Assembly: GCF_963678635.1 (NCBI RefSeq)
Contig: NC_087071.1
Span: 9,597,842 to 9,657,841, forward strand
DNA length: 60,000 nt
From: Symsagittifera roscoffensis
Lineage: Eukaryota > Xenacoelomorpha > Acoela > Convolutidae
Direction of reading: 5' to 3'
A program made the position numbers and the translations under genes. This document shows positions 11,801 through 23,613 of this stretch, piece by piece. Within the stretch, counting starts at the first letter, position 1, and each line of letters opens with the position of its first letter. The notes under the pieces were generated by a model. The model made no database searches and was not told the origin of the DNA. It saw only the letters and a program-made list of their open reading frames with translations.

Positions 11801-14800
11801 TCAAGGTATTTTATCTTTCGGTTCAGTTTTGACTTTCTTTTGAGGCAGATTTTTCGGCCTGTTTTTAAAGCCCGAACTCTTTGCCGTTTTCTTTTTGGAA
11901 CTTCTACTCAAAGCAACAATTTCTTCATTTTTCTTCGGATTGTAAAAATTAACGTTTCTCAACTCGTCCAAAGACGGCAATGTAAACATCAACTTAGGCT
12001 GTTGAATCTTCGCTTTAATTTTAGCTTCTAAGTCTTCCCCTATTTTTGAATCATCAATTTTACCATTTTCACTAGTATTGTTTGATGTGTCAAAACCAAA
12101 ACTAAAACCAGAAGCTTTTGCTTCGGTCAAAACCGATTTCAACTTTTCGGTTCTTTCGATGTCAGAAATTTCATTCATTTTTTCCTGTCCATTTTCTAAT
12201 TTTTCTTTATCGTCAATTTTTTTCTCGGAATCTGATTCATAATCTAACTCGTAGCATTTATGTTCTGGGTTAGTCGGATCGTAATAGATAATCGGTTTAT
12301 ACGGTTTCGTTGAATATACTTTAGGTCCGTTATTATAACCTCTCTTTTCTCTGAAATCTTGCGAGTATTTATTCGATTCGTTTTCGTAATTGTCGTCATA
12401 ACTTCTTTTGTATGAATCATTGTTATAGTTTGAATTTTCATAAGAATTGAAATCATTGTGTTCAGATTTGAACCCTCGATTTCCGTTTTCAGATTTTTCA
12501 ACCCAACCCCAACGTTTTTCGTGCTTCGATTGATCATTTCTATTTCTATCATAATCGGAAGAACCTTCACTTTTATGCTCGCTGAAACTATTTTTGCTAG
12601 TCAAATAATTTGGTATCGTTTCAACATGTTTCACGTTTATTTTCGAGCCAGCTTTAGCTGTTAACTCCTTGCACAAAAAGGCACAGAATCGTTTCAAACC
12701 AGCACCTGCAGATACAGGTGAAAGAACGAACGCTTTCAGTTTTTCTCCCGAGTTGTCGAAATAAACTTTTTTGGCTTCGTTTCCAGTTTCTGAGAACAAT
12801 TGTTTGACTGATTCTTGGGTCGATTTTTCCTCTAACCCCGTCAAAGCCAAGTAAACACAGTTCGAGAGATCCTGAAATATAACAGAGATACTAAACACGA
12901 AGGCGAGGCAGAGCTTCGCCCACTTGCGATACAACAAAAACATCGGATGACAAACTAGCAGACAAAAAATTAGACGAAAACCGCTAAGTCTAAAACAAAA
13001 TTTTTTAAGTTGGGAAAGCTAGATCTACCAACAATTTTTTTTGCCATTGACTTGAATAAACTTCCATACTTAAACAAAAACCCAAAGAAAAATATTGAAA
13101 GTTACATTTGCATAGAAGCAGAATGAAAAAAAGCCGATAACTTCCAGCAAACACTCGTTGAGCCAAAATATTGCTTTCACACAGAGGCGAAGCTGATCTG
13201 TGTACAACTTTAAGAGATACAACTATAACAGATACAACTAAGCACAAGTAAGCGATACAACAATACGATTAAAACAGTATGATTCTGAAGAAGTAGCAAA
13301 GAAGACTTTGAGCGGAGAAAAAATTGAAAACGGATCTGAACTAAAGCATAAAACTTTAAAATATTCGACTTTCATAGTAAAAATGGTAAAATGGACAAAT
13401 TTTTGTCAAAAAATACATGAAAAAAATCATAAGATCGGAATTTTGAAGTTTTTGTTTCTAAGAAAACGGTAAAAAGCCATCAAAAAATTTTTAATGGAAT
13501 AAAACAAAACTTTCAGGGTTTGAATAAAAGTTTCACGGCTTATCTTTCTATAATAAGCTTATGCGCGCTCGCATTACTTGATCGAAATTGAGCTAAAACC
13601 AATTTTTAACTATTTTTTTTGTGTTGTTGGAATCACGACTTGAAGGGCTTTAATAGGATATCACTTAACTCAGTCCGATGATTTTTGTGTGATACCTGAT
13701 TTTGATAGGGAAAACAAAAAACTAAAACACATCCGAATATGCGGTTGCTCCCACTTTCAATGGTCAAAACAATGAATACTGAATTAAGTACGAGATAAAA
13801 AAACTTAACAATTAGCACGTTTTGTGACCTACTTTTCAAAGAAACTCGCCCTCTTAATATATTTTTGGATAAATTTTAATTTTTTTATACCAATTAAGCA
13901 TTTTACGAAGTTTTCAATTGTAATGGTTTTCCTGTTATAAGGATTAACTGGTTTTTCAAAGCATGAAAACAATTTTCAACACAGGCGAAGCCGAGCTTCG
14001 CACCACATGCGATACACAAAACAGCCGCTAATTCAAAAAAACATCGAAAAAAAAAATTGAAAAATGCTGAAATCGGTCAAAATGAGTAAAATCTGTTTAA
14101 GAAAAAACACCAATACAATAGAAGTTGAAATTAGCATCAGAAGAAAACTAACCAAGCTTTAAACAAGCCGAAAATACCTGAACAGAAACTCTTTAAACCA
14201 AAAACATTTCAATTAAAAGACTAATTGAAAGATGATAAAGCCGATTCCACCTCAATACACACCAGCACACAAAAGTATTTTCGCTCATCAAATGACGCAG
14301 TATGAGGCCAATAAGCCGATATAAAATAGACCCAAACTTATTAAACGGAGATAAAAAAAGAACAAAAAATGAAACTTTAACAAAGACTAAAACTAATTAA
14401 AAAGTTGATAAAGCCCCATCCCCTTCAACACACACACCCACACAAAAACACTTTTCGCTCATCAAACGACGCAATATGAGGCCCATAAACCGATATAATT
14501 TAGGCCAAATTTGACTTAACCTAGAAAAAAAGATAAAAATTGAAATTTAAAAAGAAAACAAATTTGTGAAATTTTACAAACTAATTAAAAAGTTTTTCAA
14601 GTCCCATCACCTTCAATACACATAGTCACGTTGAAACTTTTCCCTCCTTAAACGACTCCATTTCAGGGAACTAAGCCGATATACTATAGGCCGAAACTTA
14701 TTAAACCGAATAAAAAAAGGAAAAAATTAGTTGGTAAAATTACTACCAATCTACTATACACTAGCTTCGCAACACTTCCAATGCAAAAAAAAATCTGAAA

Positions 14801-16482
14801 TGAAGTTGAAAAATTTACTTGAAAAGTTGAAAAAACTACAGCTAAAAAACTTCGTGGTTGTATAGAAAGACATTCAAAAACAGCCAATAAAAAATTGAAA
14901 ATCAATTACCAAGCGTCAACAAATTTTATGTCGAAACCTGTTATCATAAACAAAACTGTTATCAGAAAAACTTTCTTACGTTTTAAAAAAAATTACGACA
15001 CATATAATTTGAAACACATAATGGCATGCGACTATATTTGCCCTGGAAGTTGACTGAGCCGCCACAACATAAACTAAAACTGTTTAAATATTTAAAGAAA
15101 TGAAGAAAAGCCAAAAACAGACTTGGTAAATTTATAAATTACCGAACTTTCAGTTGTAGTAAAAACTGTTTGAATAGAGACAAAACACATGCTATAGAAA
15201 TTAAGCCAATAAAAACCCTATCAGTTAAAAAGAATGGTGTTTAAAAAAAAACAGAAAATGAACCGACAAACTAGGACGAAAAACACGAACCAGAAAAATG
15301 CCAACTTTTTGAGAAAATAATTAGAACCTGAAACGGGTTTCACCTTATTACTACTTAATCTATAGTAGTTTTATTTGGAGTTTCAAGAAATTAGTGTCGG
15401 AGGATAAAGGAGTCCAGGAGCCATGAAATGAGTCTTGTGAACAAAGTTGTTTATGGGAAAAAAACCTAGTAGCCGATTGCAATACCCTTGCTTATCGCAT
15501 GGGTAATTATATCAAAAGGAAGTCAACGATCGCCTTTTGTTTTGAAAATTCTAACGAGGGCGGAGATACAGGTGGAAAACAGGTGGAAAGAGTTGTTTTT
15601 GGGCACTATTTTGAAAATTTTGACCAAAAAATAGTTTTTTTTTCGGCGTGCGCTCCCCTTCAAAATTAGTATATATTGGTTCCGAAGGCGCCTTAAAATT
15701 TTTTTAGGGTTGGTCGGCCTAAAGAGGATGTTATAAAAATTACTTAAGGGGGGACCTTTGGTTGGTGAGGGGGGTGAATCCCTGAGGGAGGGGGCGTCCT
15801 TGCCCCTCCGAACCCCCTCCCCCTAAATTCACCTCGGGCTGAAACCCATTTTTTAGCTATATGGAAACCTTTCAAGAGAACTCATTCTCTATAACTGAAA
15901 TGAACTTATCTCAAATGTCTTATATTTCAAAGCAAATTAAAAAAGACCAACTTCTTCTTCCTTTTTAGGAGCAATTAGCTCATCTGCTTTTGTTTCCGTT
16001 TCTTCACTTTGATCCAATTTGTCTTTTTTGTTCACCGTTCGCTCTTCAAAATCAGTGTCAAATTCGCGGATATCTTTAGATTTCAACTTCCTTTTGCGGT
16101 CATTATTTTCATCCAAATTCGATACAGTTTCTTTGCTTTCTTCGTCTTCAATAACATTTGAACCTGTATTTTTACAGATCTCGGCAACAGAAACAGGAAT
16201 TAATGCAATTGGTTTTACTGAATTTAGATTCGTTTTTCTGCTGAAATCACTCTTGTGGATAATGGCACAAATCTTTTTAATCGCAGTTTTCGTCTTCACA
16301 TTCAGATAACATTTAGCGTAATTATATTCCGTTGTACTTACGAACCCGTCGCGACGCTTGTCAATAAAAATATCGGTGACATTTAGATCTAGAGGTTCAA
16401 TAAGTTCTTTACGTATTTGTTTTTCCCCGATTGTCAGTGGTAGCCCTGCAATGCATACGGGTATAATTTCCTCAACAACCAT
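11801..16482 (-). CDS. NOL8: NOL8-like nucleolar RNA-binding protein with two RRM-like domains
   Basis: NOL8 is a nucleolar RRM protein linked to ribosome biogenesis. Two minus-strand coding exons are supported. Exon A, 16482-15952, starts with ATG seven bases inside a 3' splice site (acceptor after 16490). Exon B, 12871-11801, follows acceptor TATATTTCAG and ends in TGA. Together they give 534 codons. Exon A encodes an RRM-like fold at residues 5-85 and then an acidic/basic tail. Exon B opens with a second RRM-like unit (CVYLALTGLEEK, VYFDN, LKAFVLSPV) and then a long Asn/Ser/Asp/Lys-rich segment. The family signature is near the C-terminus: IIYYDPTNPEHKCYE, then SGFSFGFD, matching the conserved C-terminal blocks of NOL8. 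It ends in a Lys-rich tail. At 533 residues it is about half the length of human NOL8, which has one annotated RRM. The weak point is the exon A donor: GTTGGT at 15951 keeps phase 0, but is not a strong site. An undetected middle exon is possible. Confidence 0.65.
12890..13260. repeat. Dispersed repeat, middle-block fragments
   Basis: Two middle blocks in the NOL8-like intron: AGGCGAGGCAGAGCTTCGCC at about 12901, and CACAGAGGCGAAGCTGATC near 13180. The first starts less than 40 bp from the exon B acceptor, so the insertion supplies most of the sequence upstream of that splice site. Confidence 0.5.
13585..15480. repeat. Dispersed non-coding repeat, long copy 2
   Basis: Start block at 13585-13800, middle block (CACAGGCGAAGCCGAGCTTC) near 13983, a tandem section at 14235-14720, the ACTAGGACGAAAAACACGAA block near 15270, and the end block (TGAACAAAGTTGTTTATGGG) near 15440. 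The order matches 4630-6470. It fills most of the NOL8-like intron and encodes nothing I can support. Confidence 0.5.
14235..14720. repeat. Tandem repeat inside the dispersed element, three units of about 175-185 bp
   Basis: Units begin near 14235, 14408 and 14592. Each has a GATAAAGCC-like start, an ACACAC-rich stretch, TTTTCGCTCATCAAACGACG, ATGAGGCC and AAGCCGATATA segments, then an A-rich end. The third unit is the most diverged. Confidence 0.65.
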
Positions 16483-17047
16483 TTTTGACCTGAAATTCAA
16501 AGCGTCATATTTAAGACAATATCATCTTCTTTAATCATTTAAATTAACGCTTTTAAATCAGAAGTCTTTTCTTCACCAAATGACGTTCTGATTTTGTCTG
16601 TTGCGTCATGTTCAAAGCTGTCTCGTGCTTACCACTTAAAAAATCTTTATTGACGGAATGAAGACAACAACAACCAAATCCCATAATTGGAAGACTGATT
16701 CGCAAGAGTAAGAACCATCAAGTGGAACTACTTACTATTTTCGTCAATTTGAGTGCAAGTTCATTTGAATTCTTAAGACTTTACAAAACGGTACCTACCT
16801 CAATTCGATCGTTTGAAAAAAAATAGAGTTACTTAAAAAATTGAACTTTACTCAAGAAGCTTTTTGGTTCAGGAAAAAAATAGATTTACTCTCTTCTGAC
16901 GTTTAGGCATTTCACCTTATAGAATTAACGGATTATCCACAAAATCCGATTAATTAAACAGTTCTATCAAAGCTTTTGAGTTAAATTTGGAAAAGATATT
17001 GATTGTTTGATTTATGCCAAGATAAATCGAAGCTAACTTGAACTTAC

Positions 17048-17150
17048 GATCAACAGAAATCTCCGTCAAATTTCTTCTGCTAAAGTCACTCGTGCTTCGC
17101 TTGACTTCTCCATAGTTACGTAATAGTTGAAACGTCGTGGTGCTCAAATT
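17048..17150 (-). other. NOL8: Probable non-coding first exon of the NOL8-like gene
   Basis: The coding exon at 16482 opens at a 3' splice site, so an upstream exon is required. The only strong minus-strand donor nearby is GATC|GTAAGT, with the intron starting at 17047. Joining 17048 to 16489 leaves an in-frame TGA before the ATG, consistent with 5' UTR. A short upstream frame starting MEKSSEARV would end inside this exon. The 5' boundary is a guess. Confidence 0.45.
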
Positions 17151-17353
17151 ACGTAATATTACAATCTTCGTAGAATTATCATAATTCGAGTTTAAACCAC
17201 GAGCAAAATAAATATTTTAGACTCTTACTCTCTAGAGTACGTTATTTCACGATCAAACTTGGACAAGCCTTGTCATTTTAACGGCTTAGTTCCAATATTT
17301 CATTTTTCAAAAGATCCCTTTAATTTCGAGTTTGACATTTTTAAGTCTTCAAA
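17151..17353. promoter_or_regulatory. Putative shared promoter of two divergent genes
   Basis: About 200 bp separates the minus-strand NOL8-like first exon from the plus-strand C1-finger gene, whose ATG is at 17354. Such close head-to-head spacing suggests a bidirectional promoter. I see no clear TATA box or other named element. Confidence 0.35.
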
Positions 17354-20300
17354 ATGTCACTGCTTTTGAAAAGCGTCGCAGAAAATTCTCCCGTTTCCAA
17401 ACTTGATGTTATTTCTTTAGTTTGCGTAGGCGGAAATTTTTACCACGATTTCGGGAGCCCAAAACGGGCTTTGCAGGGTCATTGCATCTGTTGTTCACAG
17501 AAAATTCACCCCTTGAACTTGAACTTCCAATGCAAGCAGTGTGGCGTGAAATTACATCGATACTGCGAGTTATACCGTCAAAGCATCACCGCAGTTTACC
17601 ACAAAGACACTGACTTTTTAGCCAAAATTAACCCTTCAGCAAAACAATACTTTGTATTGCAGAACCTTACTTGTAAAGGCGACACTTTAAACCATCAGTG
17701 GAGCAAAGTTTGGATCAAGCAAGACCATTTATGTATCGTATGCAATCAGCCCAAACCTTATTTAACATGCACCAATTGCGATTTGAGCGTTCATGGGGGA
17801 TTTTGTATCCAAAAACTGACCACAGAAGTTCAAAAAATACCTCAGATTCTGAGCAGAGGAAGTGTCTTTTCGGTGCAGGAAATAAATACAAGTAACCTGG
17901 AGTTAAAACATCATTTCATCAGAACTGTGGATGCGTACTTGGCTGCTAGATCGGAGCTGGTCAACATTTCAGAGGAACTTTTGTAAGTCGCTTTCTCATT
18001 TCTTTTCGGTATTTTTAAACTTGAATGGCTTAAGTTTAAACACAGGACCCTGCCTGCTACTTTGGTTTAAAAATTTGCAACTTAAGTTGTCACAAATTTA
18101 CACTTTTAACACTTTGCACTTAATGGCAGCTACGGGAAATATATCAGTACTGCAGGGAATATTTGAAATTCGACAGAAAAAAAAATATCTGAAAAAGTGT
18201 AAGGAACCTTTTCATCTCTACAAAAATATTACAGGTTGGCCTGTTATACTGATATTGAAAGAGGTCAAACCTTTTAAAGACAGGTCAACCTTAATCAACA
18301 AAACAATTAACACGTACACAATAAAATTTGACATCAGTCAACAATATTCAATGTTTTTCGTAATATGAAAATGAACATTAGGCAACAATACTCAATGTTT
18401 TTTGTAGCATAAAAATGAACATTAGACAGCAATATTCAATGTAATTTTTTGACATATTATGCTTTTCTTCGAAGCATTATGTTACTTTTTATATATGTTT
18501 TTTTTTAGGAAAGACTGTTCCCCCCAAGCTTCCATTTGGCCTGGAATGCCCCACGGAGATGTGAAGGACAACAACAACACTAACACTCACTCTCAATCGA
18601 ACATCAACCACAACAACAACACCCCCAAACATAACATGGACAGCTACTTGCAGATACTCTACCCGTTTGGGGGAGTCACTTGTCTCAAAGACTTCATCGG
18701 ACTATCAGGTAAGCAAAAAAAAACAAAAATTGCGAAATTATGAAGTTCGAATTCTGCACAAACTTGAGCTTACAGCACAGATGTTTTTTTGGCTTTTTTC
18801 CACACCCCCCCCCCCCATTTTAGTTTCGAGAAACCATTTCATTATTGTTATAAGACAATGAAACTTGGCATGGTGAACAAATTAACAATTGTGAACATAT
18901 TTATTATTCATACCTCACAACGTAATATCACGCGTTTAGCAATAATCGCATGAAAAGCAACTATAAAAATAGAACATTTAAAAGGTGGGGGGAGAGAATT
19001 TTTTTGCAATGATTTGCTAAAGTCAACTAAAAACTTTCGATTTACCAAATACTAAACTCTAATTAAGGTATGAAATCAAACATATCAACCCATGATTTGT
19101 CCAGGTCATCATCTTACGAATGAATTTGGAGCAGTCACCTAAACCTTTATTTTTGCTAAAATTTGCCAAACACGAAATTATAACTAAGGTATGAAATCAA
19201 ACATCAACCCATTATTTTTCCAGGAGCGTTTGGAGCAGTCACCTAAACCTATATTTTTGCTAATATTTGCCAAACACGAAATTATAACTAAGGTATGAAA
19301 TCAAACATCAACCCATTATTTTTCCAGGAGCGTTTGGAGCAGTCACCTAAACCTTTTTTTTGCTAATATTTGCCAAACACGAAATTATAACTAAGGTATG
19401 AAATCAAACATCTATCTATTATTTTTCCAGGTGCTTTCGGAGCAGTGCCTGGCTGTGGCATTGTGGGATCCATAGTGTCCTCTGACACTGAGAAGCTGCA
19501 GTTATTACATGTGGCACCAGACGTGGCCATAGAGAGGGCGGAGAGAGAGGCGAGGGAACACGAGGAGAACCCATGCACGAAGGATTGGTGAGATACTTTT
19601 GCATGTCTTTAACTACCCCCCCCCCATTCATTGGCATATGGATAGGGGGAATATTCGTTATTAGGTACAAAACTCAAGAGTGAACAAACCAACCGAAGTA
19701 TAAACCAACCGAAAACGCGCACAGTATATCAGCCAGCCGAAAAGATACATCATACGAATGAAAGTTAATATAACACTTAAGATATTATCAGCTGGTTTAT
19801 ACTTCGGCTGGTTTATATACCACGCAAAATTCATACACGCTGAACTCTTGAAATAGTTCTTCATAGGGAGTGGCAATTCACTACTAGGTACTATGGGGGG
19901 ATATTTGAAGAGAACCCTGTTTTTAACAAACTTTTATTTCTCCCATTTAGACAAAATATTTTTTACCACTCTGCCCGACTCGATTTTTTCTGGCACCCCA
20001 CACAACCTGCCACCTTTACGATTGCCGCGAAAATCTGCGAGCCTATCATTGAGATGTTGAAAAAAGAAACATTTTTTTTTTGATATTTTTATGCCCCTAT
20101 GCTACTTGACTAAGACTAAGATACAATTTCCATGACTAAATTACAATTTCTATCGAATACTGTCTTTCTTACTACCTTCATAATTCGAAGTCTAATTTCA
20201 TGTTTAGTTCGTGGCTGCCTACCGCTTTGTGTTGTTCTCCCAATAAACACATTTCCTTCCGCTGCTCGTGCGGAGACAACGAGAGTGTAGTTCACACACA

Positions 20301-22541
20301 GATGGAGGAAACAGAGCACGCACATGGCAAAAACTGTGAGTCTTTTTAACTTAATATTTTGATTGAAATAAAAAAATTTTCAGCACTTTTTCAGCAATTT
20401 GGTTAAAAAAATAATGAAAGGTAATAAAAAATTAATGCTTTTCGGAACAAGTTACCTCCTGTTACAAGTTACAAATAACAAACGTGATAGGCAAGGGCGG
20501 ATCTAGGATTTTCTCGAGGGATCGAAATCTCGACATCATTGATAATTAAACTTTTATTTTCCTAATTAACTTAGAACTATATCTTGTAAAATTGTTTGAA
20601 ATTGTTGCCACTTGCACTTGATTTTGTTTTTGAAAAAGTGATTATGAAATTCCAGGTGAGTTCTGCTTCCGACTAATTCGACGCAATGGACTACAGTGCC
20701 TAGAGTGTGGGATTGTGATGCATGCCTACTGCGAGAACTTCAGACTGGACAAGCTGAGAAGAGACTACCCACAAGTTAGTTGAACTTAATTCTTTTTCTT
20801 CATATAAGAAAAAGAATTACTACATAATTACTACAGACTTACTTCATGTAATGAACAAGAAAACTACCAACCAACTTATAACTTTACAGCTATGGCTATC
20901 AATCAATTTTTAACTTAAGCGAAATCCAAAAAAAATAAATCTGACTATTCGATATTATCTCAAATTCCGAACTTTACACAAAAAAAAACAAAAAATCTAC
21001 TGATTTAAGCTCCTTCTAATTTATAAATTCCGCTGTTTCGTAAATAATGGTAACTAAATAGCCTTTTTTTATTAGCCCCCGGTCCTACTCAATGCAGGAC
21101 CAACCGTTAGGGGAGGGGGCATGTCATCCATTTCGCCGTAGCAAAAATAGCCTATTAACACAGTTGAGCATATCAGTTGAGAATCTACTTGATATTTTTA
21201 GGAATTCTTCTTCCATCAACTGATGAAATCCAACACACTGAGCACACAACCAGAACCCGTCAAAAAATCATACATGTTTTGTCAGACAGAAGACCGAATT
21301 GCCAAAAGACACAATTTGAAATTCGTCAACGCAAATGTCGAGAAACTTCTGACTCCTCGAAACTGCCTCGTATGTCGCAAAATGGTATTCATAACAGGCA
21401 AAAAGGGTGAAAAAGAATGTGAAATGTGCAAAGAAATTGTTCATCAAAAGTGTGAAAAGTTTCTGACCTTGAAAACCGGAGGAACTAATGCTTCAGCTGA
21501 GGAAGATCGCGCTTATATGAGCGGAGGTTTAACGGTGAGCGCCGTCGAAAAGGAGAACTTTTTCATTCAACAAGAGACATATTGTATCAGGCAACAAACA
21601 CATGCTCTTGAGAAATTAACTCAACAACTTGAGTCAAACCGGGTGGTGAAAAAATGTACACCAAGTTGCTCAACATCGCGTACCGAAGAACATCAACTAT
21701 CGATGGTCTCCGAGCAAAGCGAATCACAAGTCGGTGACAATGAAATTGAACTGATAGAAAGGGAAGGAAACGGCGTGCCAGAAGTTCCAAGTATTCATGG
21801 CTTCAATACTCTAACGGTAGAAGAATCCGTTAGCAACGAGTACTCAAGAAGCAGGTCTCATGCTCATTTATACCAAGTAACTTTCAACGCCAACACAGCC
21901 GAAGGTTTCGACAGTTTCCAAGCATCATCCCAACTTGATGATCAGTGTTCCACGATGCAGCAATCTTTTGATGTTCAAGCTGCAACGGCGAGAGACCATA
22001 CTCAGGAGGGTAGTCTTGGAAAGGAAGATTTAACAATTGGCCCCGGTAATCAAGAATAGTAAGTACAAATTTCTGCAACTTCCACCCTCGTAAAACTGAA
22101 AATAATATATATTAAGAATAGGGCCTGATATTCAAAATCTTTATTCACGTGCAATTCTGTAATTTCAAAAGCTTCACTGTTGCTCGTAATCAGATTTAAC
22201 TCAATCTTATACTTTGTTTTAGTTTCTTTTCATCGTGGCTAAACGAGTCGGAACCACAAGAATGGGGCTCACAAAACTTGCCGCAAATATTACCCTTAAT
22301 CCATATTGTCAGCGAGCTGCAACCTTTGATGGACAAAGAAAGGTCAAACACTAGTAAAACAATAGTATTCACAGAAGTAAACCAAGCAAACTGGGACAAA
22401 CAGGAAAAGATCGTTCGCGCGAATAAAATTCACTGTTCGTCAACATGCCATCATGTCGAACATACGGTCGATACACTCCACGAAATGGAGGTTTTTGGTC
22501 CGATGGTGAAAATAAAAGAACAAATTGTAGTATGGGAGTAA
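17354..22541 (+). CDS. Multi-C1-like zinc-finger protein, 802 residues, seven exons
   Basis: Not matched to a named family. Exons: 17354-17982, 18509-18708, 19431-19587, 20208-20335, 20656-20774, 21202-22058, 22223-22541. All introns are GT/AG, all phases agree, and the sum is exactly 803 codons including TAA. Four C1-type cores of form C-x2-C-xn-C-x2-C-x4-H-x2/3-C are visible: residues 44-71, 127-151, 372-397 and 466-495, each with an upstream His. The second C-terminal Cys of a canonical C1 domain is missing in at least three, so classical diacylglycerol binding is doubtful. Between fingers 2 and 3 lie a His/Asn-rich linker, a YPFGGVTCLKDFIGLSG segment and a charged helix (EREAREHEEN). After finger 4 come Gln/Ser/Glu-rich, probably disordered residues. 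The last exon is reached by using the GTAAGT donor that overlaps a TAG stop at 22057; without splicing there the protein would end at residue 697. A role as an intracellular scaffold is inference only. Confidence 0.75.
18335..18440. repeat. Tandem repeat, about three units of 45-57 bp
   Basis: Three copies of a unit with CAACAATATTCAATGTTTTT and AAATGAACATTAG in intron 1 of the C1-finger gene, with small differences between copies. Confidence 0.65.
19061..19450 (+). repeat. Tandem duplication of the exon 3 splice acceptor and exon start
   Basis: Units of about 104-120 bp begin near 19061, 19181 and 19285, and the start of a fourth near 19388 runs into the real exon 3. Each has AAGGTATGAAATCAAACAT, an AT-rich stretch, a TTTTTCCAG-like acceptor (AG at 19103-19104, 19222-19223, 19326-19327; real one 19429-19430), then sequence close to the first 17 bases of exon 3. 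In units 2 and 3 the exon-like part keeps the phase of the true exon and would encode GAFGAV, then Thr and an in-frame TAA. Confidence 0.8.
19672..19860. mobile_element. Small inverted-repeat (MITE-like) insertion in intron 3
   Basis: The left half has CAAGAGTGAACAAACCAACC and AAGTATAAACCAACCG. The right half has the inverted counterpart GGTTTATACTTCGGCTGG and ends in GAACTCTTG, complementary to CAAGAGT. It is about 190 bp, with no coding capacity. Confidence 0.5.
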
Positions 22542-22566
22542 TATCGTAACATACTCGAACGAAAGT

Positions 22567-22572
22567 ATTAAA
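22567..22572 (+). terminator. Possible poly(A) signal ATTAAA
   Basis: ATTAAA lies about 26 bp after the stop of the C1-finger gene. No AATAAA is closer. Short 3' UTRs are plausible, but the motif is common in AT-rich DNA. Confidence 0.3.
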
Positions 22573-22899
22573 TATTACGTAAACAAATGTCGGTTATATA
22601 CAATGAATTAATAATGTAAAATTTGTTAATTAAAAACTTCAGCGTAACTTTCCCGAAAAATCAGGATAAATAGTAGCAAACACGCTTGACGGGGGACTTG
22701 GAACAAAAAATAGCTTGGGATTAGAAATAATGTACTTAAACATGAACCTTGACTAACTATTTTGCTTGTTTTAAATACTCAAAGTCCAATTTAACTCAAG
22801 GTAAGGGATCCCACGCAAAACATCAAGTTAATTTAATCAAAGTGCGAATTACTTACAAAAAAGGTCGAAAAAAATAGGTCCGTCCAACGCTACATAAAT

Positions 22900-23110
22900 G
22901 CATCAACAAGTACTTCACACAGGCGAGGTGAAGCTTAGCATCAATTGCTATACAATAGAAAATAGCGAACAGAAAATGACACGAAAATTACTACGAGCCG
23001 AAAGTGTTCAAAACAAAACAGAAAAACGCAGCCACCAGAACTAAAAGACCGTTAATTACTTAACCTAGCGAACACAAAGCCGACAATAAATGGGTGGTCG
23101 CCAATTGAGC
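22900..23110. repeat. Dispersed repeat, middle-block fragment
   Basis: CACAGGCGAGGTGAAGCTTAG near 22918 followed by TTGCTATACAA, then ACGAAAA and AAGCCGACAATAAA segments as in the longer copies. It lies downstream of the C1-finger gene. Confidence 0.45.
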
Positions 23111-23234
23111 TGAAAACAAAAAAGTCATAAGAAATAGTTGTCGTAAAATAACTTAGAACTTACACCATAACCTATCTGAACGATCTTGTAGTAACCTATC
23201 TGAAAAAAAACAAAGTCTCCCGCATCCAAATTTA

Positions 23235-23440
23235 GACGTAAGTAATCGATTATAACGGATTAGTATGATGATTTTTTGACGATTATAATTGAAAAAAATT
23301 ACCAAAATTAGGTGTTTAAAGGATTTATAATTAATTATAATCGTGATATTTTCCAAGAGTTTATGACTTCCTATAATCGATTATAATTGCATATAGTTCT
23401 TACAAAAAACCCTTAAAGTTAATTATAATCGATTGTAATC
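23235..23440. repeat. Cluster of palindromic AT-rich motifs
   Basis: ATAATCGATTATAAT, or half of it, occurs at about 23246, 23279, 23332, 23373 and 23422 in both orientations. It resembles repeated binding sites or decayed foldback DNA. A related half-site is at about 26530. Confidence 0.55.
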
Positions 23441-23613
23441 TCTTATTTTGCCGAAATTTTATCAATTCAAAACTACATTTGAATTTCATCTTATGGGTTG
23501 ATAAATTTGTGTCCATAAGAAAATCTTTAAAAGAGATATTTTGAACATTTTGGTTTCAAAAGTTTCATAGAGATCCTTTCATATTATTGGAAAGGTTCCC
23601 GCGGTAGATGAAA

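Noticed and set aside
11840-12664. Plus- and minus-strand frames overlapping the NOL8-like exon B
   Set aside because: These are shadows of the real minus-strand frame, without splice or start support.
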